A stretch of 64,000 nt of DNA from Aphidius gifuensis (GCF_014905175.1 NW_025220583.1:58501-122500); one strand, 5' to 3'. Positions 22,666 to 33,878 are shown, counted from the first letter of the stretch. Translations and numbers: made by a program. The notes: generated by a model not told the origin, from the sequence alone.

Positions 22666-24500
22666 CAAATTTACTATCAGATTAATACCTCTTTATATCC
22701 AGCTAACAATGAACTGCCAAGTAATGGTCAACTCTTCATAGTTGATTCGAATGAAGCAGTTGATTATCGTCTACACAATCATAGAGATTTGAACAGAGAA
22801 GTTTTAGAAGCAATTGATATAGCTATGCGACAGCATAATGTATTTGCGCAGTCTTATCAAATGATGAAAGACGAGTTAGATTTAATGACAACAGCGAATC
22901 ATGGTATTGAACCAGAATTACAATTATTATTTACTCTTAAAAAAGGACTCGACCATAGACGATATAATTTTCAACGAGTTAATGAAGTTGCAGCTGTATT
23001 TTCAACTACATCTGAAGGTGAAATTCCAGAATCATATGTAACGATACGTAATAAACATACTAAAGAGCTACAATATGTTTCGGCAATGAATGAAAATGTT
23101 GAAGCATGGACTTATCCAATATTTTATCCTTATGGCACTAAAGGATGGCATGATGGAATCAGAATGGAAAATAGCGTACGAAGAGTCACGAGAAACGCTT
23201 ACATTAAATATAGAATGGCCATTCGTGACAATTGTAACACACACATTTTAATGGGCCGGCGATTATTTCAACAATGGGTTGTAGATCATTATGTAAAAAT
23301 GGAAAGGGATAGAATGACGTTCTTACGAAATAATCAAAAACAAATGAGAGTTGATTCCTATGAAGGTTTACTTGAACACTTGCAAAACAGGGCAGATAAT
23401 ACTAATAGTCAAATTGGTAAAGTTGTGATTCTTCCATCAACATATCAAGGCTCGCCACGCAATATGCTACAAACATATCAAGATGCGATGGCTATTGTTC
23501 GTAGATACGGCAAACCCGATTTATTTATTACCATGACGTCTAATCCAAAATGGAAAGAAATTACTGAAAATCTTTTAGATGGCCAAATCGCTTCGGATAG
23601 ACCGGATTTAGTTGCACGTGTTTTTGAAGGTAAAAAAAAAGAATTCATTAACACTATTAAAGATAAAAAGATATTTGGTGCAGTTCAAGCTTACGTTTTC
23701 GTTATTGAATATCAAAAACGTGGGTTACCACATGTTCATTTATTATTAACTTTGCAACACAATTCAAAAATAACAACTCCAGAAATTGTAGATAAATTCA
23801 TTTCAGCAGGAATTCCTAATCCAAATAAAAATCCTCGATTGTATGAAATTGTAAAAAAAAATATGATTCATGGCCCATGTGGCGACTGTGATTCATGGAT
23901 GATAATGGTAAATGTTCTAAACATTATCCTAAAGCGTTTGCTGATACAACAACTCTGGATGAAAATGGTTATCCTCAGTATAGACGCCGTGACACTGGGA
24001 CCTACACTCGCCAAGATGGTTTCATTTTTAGCAACAAACATGTAGTGCCATACAATAGAGAATTGTCACTTCTCTTGAATTGTCACATTAATGTAGAAGT
24101 TGTTTCGAGCATCAAAGCAGTAAAATATTTATATAAATACATATATAAAGGTCATGATGCTGCTGCAATTGTTGTACAAGAAACAGATACAAATGGAGAT
24201 CAAGTTGATCAAACAATTCATCATGATGAAATTCGTGAGTTCATAGAGACTCGCTACGTTAGTCCTCCTGAAGCTTGTGCGCGAATTCTAAATTATTCTT
24301 TACATGGTAGAAGTCATGCTGTGGTGAGACTACCTGTACATTTGCCAAATCAACAAACAGTTATGGTTGACGATATTGATAATGAAGACGCAATTCAAGC
24401 TGCTTTAAATAAAGAGTCAATGTTAATTGCCTATTTTGCTTTAAATGCTCATGATCCACAAGCAAGGGATCTTACATATTCTGAAATACTGACGGAGTAT

Positions 24501-27114
24501 TCCTTATATAAGAAAGACAGTTGTCATCGATCTTCCTAAGATTTGATTGGTTATTTGGTTTTCTTTGTCATTCTCATGTCATTTGTCATTCTGTCTTTGT
24601 CGGTTGTTAATGAAATAAATAAACAAATTTTCTTTCTCAGTCACTCACATTTTTTTTTTTTTACCCGTCGTTAAGGTAATCAATAAATTTATTTGTTTAT
24701 ATATTTTGAAATCAAGATTTGACAGATGGCTTGAACAAAAAATAGTCTTCAAATTATAATAACTGTTTTTATTGATAATAAATGAACTGATTTATATATA
24801 ACTTTATTAATATGATGATGGAAAAATCAATAGGCTTATGTACAAGAAAATAAAAGTATGTATCTATATAATATCCACATACATTCTATTTAGAAACAAA
24901 AAAAAAAAAAAAAAGGGAATCATTTTATTCACAATTTTATTGACAATTGAAAATGTAATCATTCTATTTTGACAAAAAAGTAGAATATATATATACATAT
25001 ATACATGTCTCTTTAAGTAAAAACACTGATTATTTCAGTATAACTATTGATAAATATATGACTGTTATAATTTATTGATGGAACTGGTCATGTTGATATG
25101 ATTAACGGCATAGGTGTTTATTTTTATAATTTCTTCTTTCACATCTTATAAATAATTCACGAAAATGAGTAATGTCACACTTTGTTTAGAAGTTGTGGTG
25201 AATTATGTAATGAAATGAAATTGAAACATATAAACCGAGGATTCGAAACTTTAAAGGTAATAATATGTTGGTGTTGTCTTGATATTAGTCATGATCTCAC
25301 TAAAATTTCATTGGAAAATATTTATTAGTCTCACAAGATTTTCATGTATCTAAGCTAGGCAATTTTTTTGAAGAAGTTTTTTGATCAGGCTGGCCTTAAT
25401 AAAGAGAAGTTAAGGTTTTCTTCATCAATTATTGATCAGGCTGGCCTTAAAAAGGATGAGTTAAGGGTTCCTTGATCCAATCTTGATCGAGTTATCCTTA
25501 ATCAAGCATCTTGATCAAATATTGATCGAATTTCGATCAGGCTTCCAGTGTTAAGGGAACATTAATCAAGTCTCAATCGAGACTTGAAGTCAAATCAGGC
25601 TAGCCTGACCAGATTTCCACTCGGGATCATATTTATAAAGAAGAATTTTTTTTTTAAAATACTTAAGAACATAATAATTCGCTCTGTGTGGATGAATGAT
25701 TAATTAATCACAAATATGCATACCCCTGAAAACGGAATAGTAAAATGGAAAATGTTTGAAGTAAGCACAAAAATGTTATAAAGAAATGGATTCTTTTTCG
25801 ACAAAGGTTGCCGGAAATTTCATTGTTTTATAAATTATATGTTATTCGTGAAAATATAATGTCGAAATTTTTTTGAAAATTAATAATCAACATTAATGAA
25901 AAATAATTGAAAAAGAAGATTTTAAAATAGGCGCATGATTTTTCAGATCTTTAGTTTATGATTTGACAAATGGCTCAAGAAAAACGAAATATTAGCCACT
26001 TTTTGAATTTATTTTATCTACAAGTCGTGGTAAATATAAAATTGCATAAAATAAAGAGTTATAATCATTTTATGAAATTGTTCGGAGATTTTTATTGAGG
26101 GTGAGTTTGAAGTCTCAGATTCATAGTTTCACAAAAATTCTATTCAGAAATATATGTTTTATGTACATGACTTGAAGCAGGAAACGTCGTATTTCGTGTA
26201 CAAGTTATAGGAAATATAAAAAAAAGTCAAAATTGATTTTAAAATTTTTTAGGATAGAAGTACTGCACGGACAAAAATGAAAAGTAAAATTTATCATAAA
26301 AAAATTGTATAATTAATATTTTACGGAGGAAAAGAAGAATCTAAGGACAAAATCAAGTGAAAATTACCTATCAATAAAATGAAAAAACGGAGACGTGTTT
26401 TTATATTTTTTTAATATGAATTTTACAATTAAAAAAAATAAAACACAAGCTTAACCATATTAATTTATAAAATTTACATTTTTTTTTTCCTGTCGTTTTT
26501 TTCATGAGGTGTTTTTTGAATATAGGAATCATGATTTGGGGAAAATTCTATTTAGAAATATTTTATTATGAACATGAGTAATTTTGAAATGAATGTTTAA
26601 TTAATTAATTGGGAATTGCATCACAGAAATAAAAGAATCGAAAATAAAGTGATCGAGACTTTGATGAATAAAGTATTATGGGTAAATTATGACATATTTT
26701 TGAAAGACATAAGGAAGCATAATTATAATTTGCTCTTTTTGTAACTGAATGATTAAGTTATCAAAAATACTCAGCCATGAAAAACTGAATAGTAAAATAA
26801 AAAATATTCGAACTAAACATCCACAAAAATGTCATAAAGAAATGAGTTTTGCTTCAACAGTGGCTGTACGAATTTGTTTAAACTCTATCTTTTTTAAAAA
26901 TTGTCTTTTATTCGTGTGAACAGAGTGTTGTTTTTTTTTTTAAATTATTACTAAATAACAATGAAAATAATTGAAACATAAATGTGAATTACTATTTTTA
27001 GAAAATAGCTCAATGAATAATGACATCAAGAGAAAGTATGATTGTGATAATATTTTTTAAAAAACTATCTTCTCATTTATATAAGAAAAACAGGCGCGCG
27101 AAGCGCGCCCAGTG
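24501..27114. mobile_element. 2.6-kb insertion splitting the Helitron gene, ending in a GC hairpin
   Basis: Limits are inferred from where the Helitron frame stops (TAT, 24498-24500) and resumes (ATTGTTTAT, 27115), so ends are good to about 10 bases. The left end begins TCCTTATATAAGAAAGACAG. Near the right end TTTATATAAGAAAAACAG is followed by the hairpin GGCGCGC-GAA-GCGCGCC (27092-27108). A GC-rich hairpin close to the 3' end is the style of Helitron-related elements, although no CTRR follows. Inside there is no gene. Two diverged blocks (25690-25920 and 26740-27000) share sequence such as AAAAATGT(T/C)ATAAAGAAATG. The 25370-25620 part holds TTGATCAGGCTGGCCTTAA twice. Confidence 0.6.
25372..25620. 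repeat. TTGATC-rich short repeats
   Basis: TTGATCAGGCTGGCCTTAA occurs near 25381 and 25433, about 52-55 bases apart, followed by several further TTGATC or TTGATCGA words and AATCAGGCTAGCCTGACC. Noncoding, inside the 2.6-kb insertion. Confidence 0.55.
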
Positions 27115-29064
27115 ATTGTTTATAAAAAGTTAACAGGTACATCTACTTATACTTGGCAACAACGAAAAAGTCATTTCAGTACTTTGGGACGGATGTACTC
27201 AGTCAGCCCAGCGCAAACTGAATTATTTCATTTAAGGTTGCTTTTGATTTGCACTAAAGGTGCTACAAGCTATGAAAATTTGCGAACAGTTGATGGAATT
27301 GTACATGAAACATATGTTAGTACGTGTTTAGCATTGGGTTTAATAGAGGATGATAATGAATGGAAAAATGCCATGCATGAAGCAGAAGTTTGGATGATGC
27401 CTCTCCAATTACGACAATTATTCGTACGAATTTTACTTCATTGCCATCCTATCCATCCAGAAGAGTTGTGGGAAGAATTTAAAGATGCACTGTCTCAAGA
27501 TTATTCTAGATCAATGCCATTGCATCAAGCACACAGAACTGCCTACATTAAAATAAATACATTATTACAGAATGAAAGGTCGAGCTTGAAGGATTTCCCC
27601 TCAATGTCACAAATTACAGAAATTGAGAATGATGATACTGAAATTTCACTTGAACAGCACAAAGATACTGGGTCAAGACAATATGAATTACTTAATGATG
27701 AACAAAAAGCAGTCGTTGATACTATTTTGAAAAGAGCTGTAGATGTTAACAGCACTGCATCAAAATGTTTCTTTATTAATGGACCTGGAGGATCTGGAAA
27801 AACTTACATTCATACAACTTTGTATCATTTACTGCGCAGTCTAAGTAAAAATGTAAGCACTATGGCCTATACTGGTATTGCAGCAACTTTACTTCCAGGT
27901 GGAAAAACGGTTCACGAAACATTCAAAATTCCAATTGCTTTATATAGTGATTCTTCATTAACTATTACAGCTCAATCAAAAGAAGCTGATTATTGCAGGA
28001 AGATGGATGTTATAATGTGGGATGAAGCACCAATGTCACCCAAATATGCATTGGAATTCGTAGATCGAACTTTGCGTGACGTAATGAATAAAGATGAACC
28101 GTTTGGAGGAAAAATATTGATTCTTGGTGGCGATTTTCGACAATTGCTACCAGTAAAAAAAAATGCAACTCGTGGTGAATTTGTTGATTTGTCGATTAAA
28201 TTTACTCATTTGTGGCCATATTTTACTGAGTACACATTGACTAAAAATATGCGAACACGCCCAGGAGAAGTTGAATTCAGTAAGTATTTATTAACAGTAG
28301 GTGATGGCACAGCAAATTATAATGATTCTGATTTAAATCTACCAGACCATTGTATCGCACCACGTGAGGCTGATATAGCTGAAGATGTTGACGGGCAAGT
28401 TATAAAAAATAAAGAATATGGTAAATTAGAAAACTGGGCTATTTTATCGGCCGGAAATGTCGATGTAGACGATATCAACATGAGAGTTGTTGAATTATTA
28501 GATAAATCAACAGAAAAAATTTATTCGAGTATAAACAGTATTAAAAACTGTGACAATGGTGATATTTCTGAAACCCTATTACCAGAATTTTTAGAAACTT
28601 TGAATCCCTCAAATTTACCTCCTCACAAATTACGATTAAGACAAAACACTGTAGTTATGTTGATTAGAAATTTATCTGTTAATGAAGGGCTATGTAATGG
28701 AACGAGATTGCAAGTATTAGATTGTTCAAATCATTTACTGAGATAAAAAATATTAACGGGTGATAAAAGAGGCGATATTGTTTTTATTAATCGTATTACT
28801 TTGTATAGTGATGATGCTTATCCGTTTGAGTTCGGGAGACGACAGTTTCCAATTAAGTTAGCTTTTGCTATGACAATAAATAAATCACAAGGGCAAACTT
28901 TTGAAAAAATTGGAATTGATCTTAGGAGAGATATTTTTAATCATGGTCAATTGTATGTTGCCCTATCAAGAGTTTGATCATGGGACTCTCTAAAAATATA
29001 CTTAGGTAACCAAAGAGAATCGAATTCTGTCAAAAATTATGTGTATACGGAATTATTTCGATAA
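27115..29064 (+). pseudogene. Helitron Rep/helicase gene, copy 2, Pif1-like helicase part
   Basis: Continues the protein of 21670-24500 after the insertion. It starts near VYKKLTGTSTYTWQQRK and GRMYSVSP, a known Helitron linker. It then has Walker A GPGGSGKT (27781-27804), MAYTGIAATLLPGGKT, Walker B MWDEAPM (about 28015), LGGDFRQLLPV, RLQVLD, and the late motif FAMTINKSQGQTF with YVALSRV. Lesions are TAA at 28744-28746 and TGA at 28975-28977, the latter inside ALSRV*SWDSL where Arg CGA to TGA is a likely one-step change. The natural stop is TAA 29062-29064. The role would be 5'-3' DNA unwinding during transposition. Confidence 0.88.
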
Positions 29065-29460
29065 TTCAATAATTTTTGAAGACTAATTATCTGATATTGG
29101 TATTATGCTAAGAACAATAATAACAAAGTTCTTTTTATAAAGCTTCGAAATTTATTATTAAAAAATACTTAGTTATGGATTTCTTTTTTGAATTATAGGT
29201 GCTTTCTTTCGGATGTTTATTTTTATTCCTATTGATTTTTGCACATGCGTAGTTGACTGCGCAGTCAGCAAAGAGTCAGTTTGCAACAGCGTAGTACATG
29301 AGGGGCTGGATCAGCCACGTTTCAATTCTTATTTTTTGAGAATTATTTGTTCGACGCCTTTGTTCTCTCATCATGTTTATATAATATGCGCATGTGTATG
29401 ATCACGCGCATTGAAGTGAAAAAAAATAACCACTCAACAGAAAGTACCTTATACCGCACC
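29065..29460. other. 3' noncoding part of the Helitron
   Basis: Between the helicase stop and the first MITE. A 62-residue frame at 29213-29401 has no motif. The sequence near 29235-29320 is GC-richer with CGCAGTCAGC words. Confidence 0.5.
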
Positions 29461-29614
29461 CGTATTCACAGGGCATTACAATTTAGAGCTTTTTTCCTCC
29501 ACTGGCGGCGCTTGTGAAGATTTTGTATGTGAAATCTATATAAAAAAAATTTGACAAGCGCCATCAGCGGCAAAAAAAAGCCCCAAATTGTATAAAATTT
29601 GCTCTGTGAATACG
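29461..29614. mobile_element. 154-bp foldback MITE, CGTATTCACAG ends
   Basis: The left arm CGTATTCACAGGGCATTACAA is matched by the right end GCTCTGTGAATACG in reverse complement. Pairing goes on inward through AATTT..GCTTTTTT and CGGCGCTTGT, with several mismatches. Noncoding. No clear target duplication. Confidence 0.7.
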
Positions 29615-29657
29615 AGTGCTGTTGAAGTTTCTAAAATAAATGTTTAACATGTTTCTA

Positions 29658-29831
29658 AAGGCGTGTGGCCACTAGCATAGTTTTTCGAACAAGTTCTATG
29701 CCATAGTCCATTTATTACCAGAAACAACTGACTTTTTCAGTGATAACTGGAAATAATCTAGATGTTTCTGGTAATAAATGGACTATGGCATAGAACTTGT
29801 TCGAAAAACTATGATAGTGGCCACACGCCTT
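29658..29831. mobile_element. 174-bp near-perfect hairpin MITE, AAGGCGTGTGGCC ends
   Basis: Arms of about 69 bases begin AAGGCGTGTGGCCACTA and end TAGTGGCCACACGCCTT. I can find one mismatch in the outer arm (G against T after CACTA). The loop is about 35 bases and itself partly paired. The near identity of the arms means either a young insertion or upkeep of the palindrome. No coding, no certain target duplication. Confidence 0.85.
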
Positions 29832-29899
29832 AATAAATAAAGTTTAAAATGAACTAAGAAAATGTTGTACACGGAATGGACTGGAACAGAATGGAAACG

Positions 29900-29936
29900 A
29901 CAGAGGCGGCCGTTCGCGGCCGCCGGGCATGTCTAG
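29900..29936 (+). mobile_element. Helitron 3' terminus: hairpin plus CTAG
   Basis: GGCGGCCG-TTCG-CGGCCGCC (about 29905-29924) is a strong GC hairpin. It is followed by GGGCATGT and CTAG (29933-29936), then T. This is the classic Helitron 3' end (hairpin about 10 bases before CTRR, insertion before T) and it lies downstream of the Rep/helicase gene in the right orientation. Confidence 0.85.
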
Positions 29937-30612
29937 TAAAATAAAATTAAAAAAGTCGTTCGATAATTAATACCATTATAGAGAAAGTTGATGGTACGAA
30001 CTTAACAGAGTGTTTTCAACAGATTAATCAACATGTAAAAATTGTGAATTGCTCGGGGAAAAAATTTCCAATCAATATCCGGTAACAACAATGTTTATCA
30101 TTTTATCAATAATAGTCTCTATAAAAAAAATTCAATTTTCATTTTTGAATAATGTGACAATAATTCTTTGTCATATAAATAATAATGAAATAATATGAAT
30201 ATTGATTTTTTTTTTATGGCTACTTTCTTTATAGAGTATATATTAGGGTGGACCAAAAAAAATATTTCTCGTTATTTTTTTTTGCTTTCCGATTATGTCT
30301 TTACTGAGGATAAGATAGAATTACAGTAATTTGAATTTTTTTGATCATATTTAGGGGTTGCGATCATCCCTTAAACGTAAAAAATGACTTTTTTACGGTT
30401 TTTAATTTTTTTCATATATAAATTTTAAATTTATATAAAAGTTGTCAGTACAAAAATTGTTCGTTATTGATGGGTTCATTTGATTGTAATTTTTTTTTGT
30501 GAAGTTCTCTATAAATTGTCAGTCATTGTTATTAATCGATTAGGCATGGTTACTATCGTTATATCACAAGGTAAGTTGACTTATCTCATCTTAGCTATTT
30601 GTTTGTTAGAAC
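29937..30612. other. Gene-free stretch with a TTAGGGTGG element end
   Basis: At 30244 ATTAGGGTGGACCAAAAAA resembles the left end of the element at 14497. I find no partner end nearby. Otherwise A+T-rich and featureless. Confidence 0.45.
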
Positions 30613-30624
30613 TTGCATTTTTTA

Positions 30625-30996
30625 GGTTGGCCATTCAGTCAAAATAGCATATTACATGTTAATGCAAATGCATTTGTGCATCAGGGACAATATTTGGAAT
30701 ATGTTGATTTGTCAGGCAAACATCTGTCCTTAATACCAACAAAAATATTTCAATATCCTGAGTTAACGACTTCGTTAATAAAAAAAAATCACACATAACA
30801 CTTTTTTTAAAAAAATCATTCATGTTCAAATTTGGAATATTTAGATGTCTCTGGAAATGAATTATCAGCCTTACCATCTTCTATGTTAGTTCCAAAATTA
30901 AAATATCTTAATATATTAAATATCGTTATAAGAAAAATAACAGTGAATGATTTGACAGTTTTTTGTTCTCTTGAAATCCTGGATATAGAAATAGGG
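30625..30996 (+). pseudogene. Leucine-rich-repeat protein fragment
   Basis: An acceptor-like TTTTTTAG precedes 30626. The sequence then encodes VNANAFVHQGQYLEYVDLSG and SLIPTKIF, and after a stop and frame change YLDVSGNELSALPSSMLV and LKYLNILN, about three to four LRR units of the extracellular type. It is broken at 30796-30798 (stop) and then runs without a break into the gypsy sequence. It is probably an exon of a host LRR receptor or secreted protein, now without signal peptide or other exons. Confidence 0.55.
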
Positions 30997-32478
30997 GTGC
31001 TACATCAGTGGTTAGATAAGTTTCAACAAGCGGCAGAAGAATATGAGTGGACCGACTTATACAAAAAGATCTACGCAGAGAGATTACTGCGTGGAGCAGC
31101 AGCGATTTTTATAAAAAGTGTCAAAGGTCAAACTTGGCAAGAGTGGAAGGATTTACTTATTGACGAATTCGCTGACTCCATAGACAGCGGTAAAGTACAT
31201 CAGCAGCCCGCGTCAATTGAAAAGAAGAAAGACGAAACATATTTAGCATACGTTTATCGAGTGACAGAATTGGCAAGTCATGCTCCTGGCATGAAAACAA
31301 CAGTCATCATAAGGTATATAATCGCAGGTATTAAAGACGATGAGTCACATAAGGCTGTACTATATGGCGCAAAAACAATTGAAGAATTGCGTAAAAAAAT
31401 CAAGTTATATGAAGAACTGAAAAGCAATAGTCAGCACAATAAGGTGACCAAGAAGCCAGTACCGTCGGATAAAATTAAAAAATCCGAAACAGATGGTGAA
31501 AAGAATAAAGAAACAAAGTATAAGAAATGCTTTGCATGTGGTAGTAGAGACCACAATACGAGAGAATGTCCAGATAAAAGCAAAGGGAAAAAATGTTTTA
31601 ATTGCAACGAGTTTGGACACATTGCTACAGAGTGTAGTGCACCGAAGACAATTAAAAGTGACAGTGATAAACCGAAGGTGAGTGTCGATAAATTAGAATC
31701 GACAGAAAAAAAGACATACAGAAATGTTAAAATGTTGGGACAGCAGGTAAAAGCTATAATAGATTCAGGTAGCGACCTGCATGTTGCCAGTGCAAGTTTA
31801 TATGTTCGCCTTGGGGTACCACCCCTTGAAAAGAAAACGCTTGTTTTTAATGGTATGGGATCCACCAACATGACGACTTTCGGTCGATTCAAAACAGAGG
31901 TGGAAATCGATGGACTTAAATTTTGGTTTAATATTGACATTGTCCCTGATAAATGGATGGAATACGATTTATTGATTGGTGGTGAATTATCCGATCTAGC
32001 AGAAGTGAATTGGGTGAATCGTCAAGCCACAATGAAATCGACAGAGACCGAAGTACATACTGATGATGTAGGTTGGAAATCGATTTTGCATATTGAAGTC
32101 AGTAATGAAGAAAATCAAGAAAGTAATGTGTCACTGACACATATAAGAGACAAAAGAATCAAAGAAGAAGTAAAAGATTTAGTAGAGAAATATGTCCCTG
32201 AAAAAACAGAAGAGACGAATGTTAAAATGAGAATCATTTTAAAAGATGACGTGCCTGTTAATCAACACCCCAGAAGGCTCCCAGCGGAGCAACGAAAAAA
32301 CATCAACGAAATAACGGATGACTGGGAAAGACGAGGCATCATAAGAAAAAGTACATCTGAATACGCCAGTCCAGTGGTGCCAGTAAAGAGAAAGAATGGA
32401 GAAACTTGGTTATGTGTCGACTACAGATTGTTGAACAAAAAGATAATAAGAGACCGAAATCCATTACCATTGATAGAG
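30997..32478 (+). pseudogene. Ty3/gypsy gag-pol fragment (gag, protease, start of RT)
   Basis: The frame is open from the LRR fragment through 32560. The gag part is helical and charged (LLRGAAAIFIKSVKGQTWQEW). Two CCHC zinc knuckles follow, CFACGSRDHNTREC (31528-31569) and CFNCNEFGHIATEC (31593-31634). Next is an aspartic protease with IIDSGSDLHVAS (DSG at 31762-31770), then the start of reverse transcriptase (QHPRRLPAEQR, YASPVVPVKRKNGETWLCVD, PLPLIED). It ends at the foldback insertion at 32479, before the RT active site, so RNase H, integrase and both LTRs are absent. The 5' end is replaced by the LRR fragment. Non-autonomous remnant, surprisingly free of stops. Confidence 0.85.
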
Positions 32479-32743
32479 GATGCCACAAATCTTTTAAGAA
32501 TCTTCAATGAAAATGTACATAAGAATACTATTTTGTTAATTTCAATTACTTTTCAGTTTTAACTGTACTTTTCCATCGATTTTCATACGAATCCATATAA
32601 GAGTAATCAGAATTTATTTTTCAACATATAAATATATAAGAATCGATGAAAAAGTACGGTTAAAACTGAAAAGTAATTGAAATTAATAAAGTAGTATTCT
32701 TATGTACATTTTTATTAAAAATTCTTAAAAGATTTGTGGCATC
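32479..32743. mobile_element. 265-bp foldback element next to a tRNA-like sequence
   Basis: GATGCCACAAATCTTTTAAG (from 32479) is matched by CTTAAAAGATTTGTGGCATC (ending 32743). The arms continue inward about 100 bases through TACATAAGAATACTA and TTTCAATTACTTTTCAGTTT. It interrupts the gypsy RT frame right after LIED. The last 11 bases overlap the start of the tRNA-like sequence at 32733, as in the other tRNA-linked foldback at 22443. No target duplication was found, because the gypsy sequence does not resume. Confidence 0.75.
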
Positions 32744-32800
32744 GTGGTAAAGCACCCGCTTGTCATCTAGATGGTCTGAGTTCGATTCTTCGTTGAAAAG
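32733..32800 (+). tRNA. Degenerate tRNA-like sequence
   Basis: The A-box-like TGGCATCGTGGTAAAGC and the B-box-like GAGTTCGATTC (32778-32788) are at tRNA spacing. The T stem is poor and the anticodon arm is disturbed by CATCTAGATG, so it cannot fold as a good tRNA. It is taken as the pol III-like part of the foldback element. TTTTTTTTT follows at 32800, which could end a pol III transcript. Confidence 0.4.
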
Positions 32801-33555
32801 TTTTTTTTTCTAATTATTCTCTGAAAATTTAAATAATTCTTTTATAAAAATTTGACAAAAAATAGGGGGGGAGGGGAGAGTTAAAATACTCGAAATAAAC
32901 TGATAAATTTTTACAAAAAATTTATAAAATATTTACAAATTTTTTATATATTATATATATATAATATTTATTAAAAAAAATTGAAATTTTTATAAAAATT
33001 TTATAAATCTTTTACATAATTTTCTTAATTTTTTTGCCCATATTTTACAAAATGATTTTATAAAATGACTTTTATATAATTTTTGCAAAATTTTTATAAA
33101 ATATTTCCGTGGGGGATATTTTATTTGTATTTATTAGTTATACTTGCATTTATCAGGCGAAGTAAAGTTCATATTGTACATATATATACATGTATATGCA
33201 AGTATTTTTCATTTACAAGATTAATATACCTATTATTATTGTTTATATAAATAATATTTTCTCAATTCAAAACATAATATTGAATTATTATACAATAATA
33301 ATTTATTTATAATATTGACTAATTTTATGTTTTAAAAACAGAGAAATAGACATTGATGTGTTAGGTCGAAAGAGAAAATTATTATTGTAATTGTACAATA
33401 ATTTTACAATATAATTTATTTATACTTTTTAATCAAAGTAAAATAAAAATAGTATTGAGAAACGCACTGTGGGCGTGGCCAATCGCTGTAAGCAGTCGGC
33501 AAAAAAAGAAACTAAATACACGCAGCCAAGAATATCCCATTAACATTGAATTTTA
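32801..33555. other. Gene-free, very A+T-rich stretch
   Basis: The part from 32880 to 33110 is made of many TTTTATAAAA-like palindromes. The gypsy element does not continue here. Confidence 0.5.
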
Positions 33556-33878
33556 TTGTTTATTAAAAAAATGTTATTAACTATTGAGTATATACTGTCA
33601 TGGGCACGAAAAACGAATTCCTCCCGAAATTTCCTTGAAAAAAATCGTATTATATATGCGGAACATATTACGAGTATTGGTGTAAAAATTGATTCAAGTG
33701 ATGAGTATCATGTGTTTGCCCCTTGTATACAAACATCTCATCCATAAGAACCATGTCATGATATTGACGGTCGATTTAAAAAAATTAATGATGAAATATT
33801 ATCAGTAATATGTTCATGCAAAGCTGATCTAGGAGAAAAATGGAAACATATCCTTGGTTTCCTTATTTACTGTTCTTT
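33556..33878 (+). pseudogene. SWIM-type zinc-finger exon fragment
   Basis: Encodes a block ending in EYHVFAPCIQTSHP, a TAA stop at 33745-33747, then in the same frame the SWIM-like CSCKADLGEKWKHILG. The family pattern is CxC..CxH; here the third Cys is replaced by Trp (TGG). The exon ends at a good donor, TTT|GTAAGT (33879). SWIM fingers of this kind occur in transposon-related proteins. The missing Cys and the in-frame stop mean it is dead. Confidence 0.5.

Larger units (their letters stand above)
21670..24500 (+). pseudogene. Helitron Rep/helicase gene, copy 2, N-terminal and Rep part
   Basis: Rolling-circle replication initiator of an autonomous Helitron. It begins at ATG 21670 with basic repeats (KKRKQ..IKDDE, three times), then the Helitron zinc-finger-like block with CIHC at about 22170 and a C-rich NDCCSHG. 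The frame is cut at 22442 by a 223-bp insertion and resumes at 22671 in the same frame. The HUH motif is at GLPHVHLLL (PHVH, 23728-23739). A one-base frameshift lies near 23886-23894, where HGPCGD should run into MDDNGKCSKHYPKAF. The two-tyrosine motif KYLYKYIYKGHD is at about 24120-24155. The frame ends at 24500, where a 2.6-kb insertion splits it from the helicase half at 27115. Only the frameshift and the insertions break it, so it is younger than copy 1. Confidence 0.88.

Noticed and set aside
22390..22668. Opposed 88- and 92-residue frames over the tRNA-like insertion
   Set aside because: Both lie in the foldback insertion and read through tRNA-like sequence. No domain, no start context.
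31431..31940. 169-residue minus-strand frame
   Set aside because: Shadow of the gypsy gag-pol coding strand, which has the zinc knuckles and protease motif.
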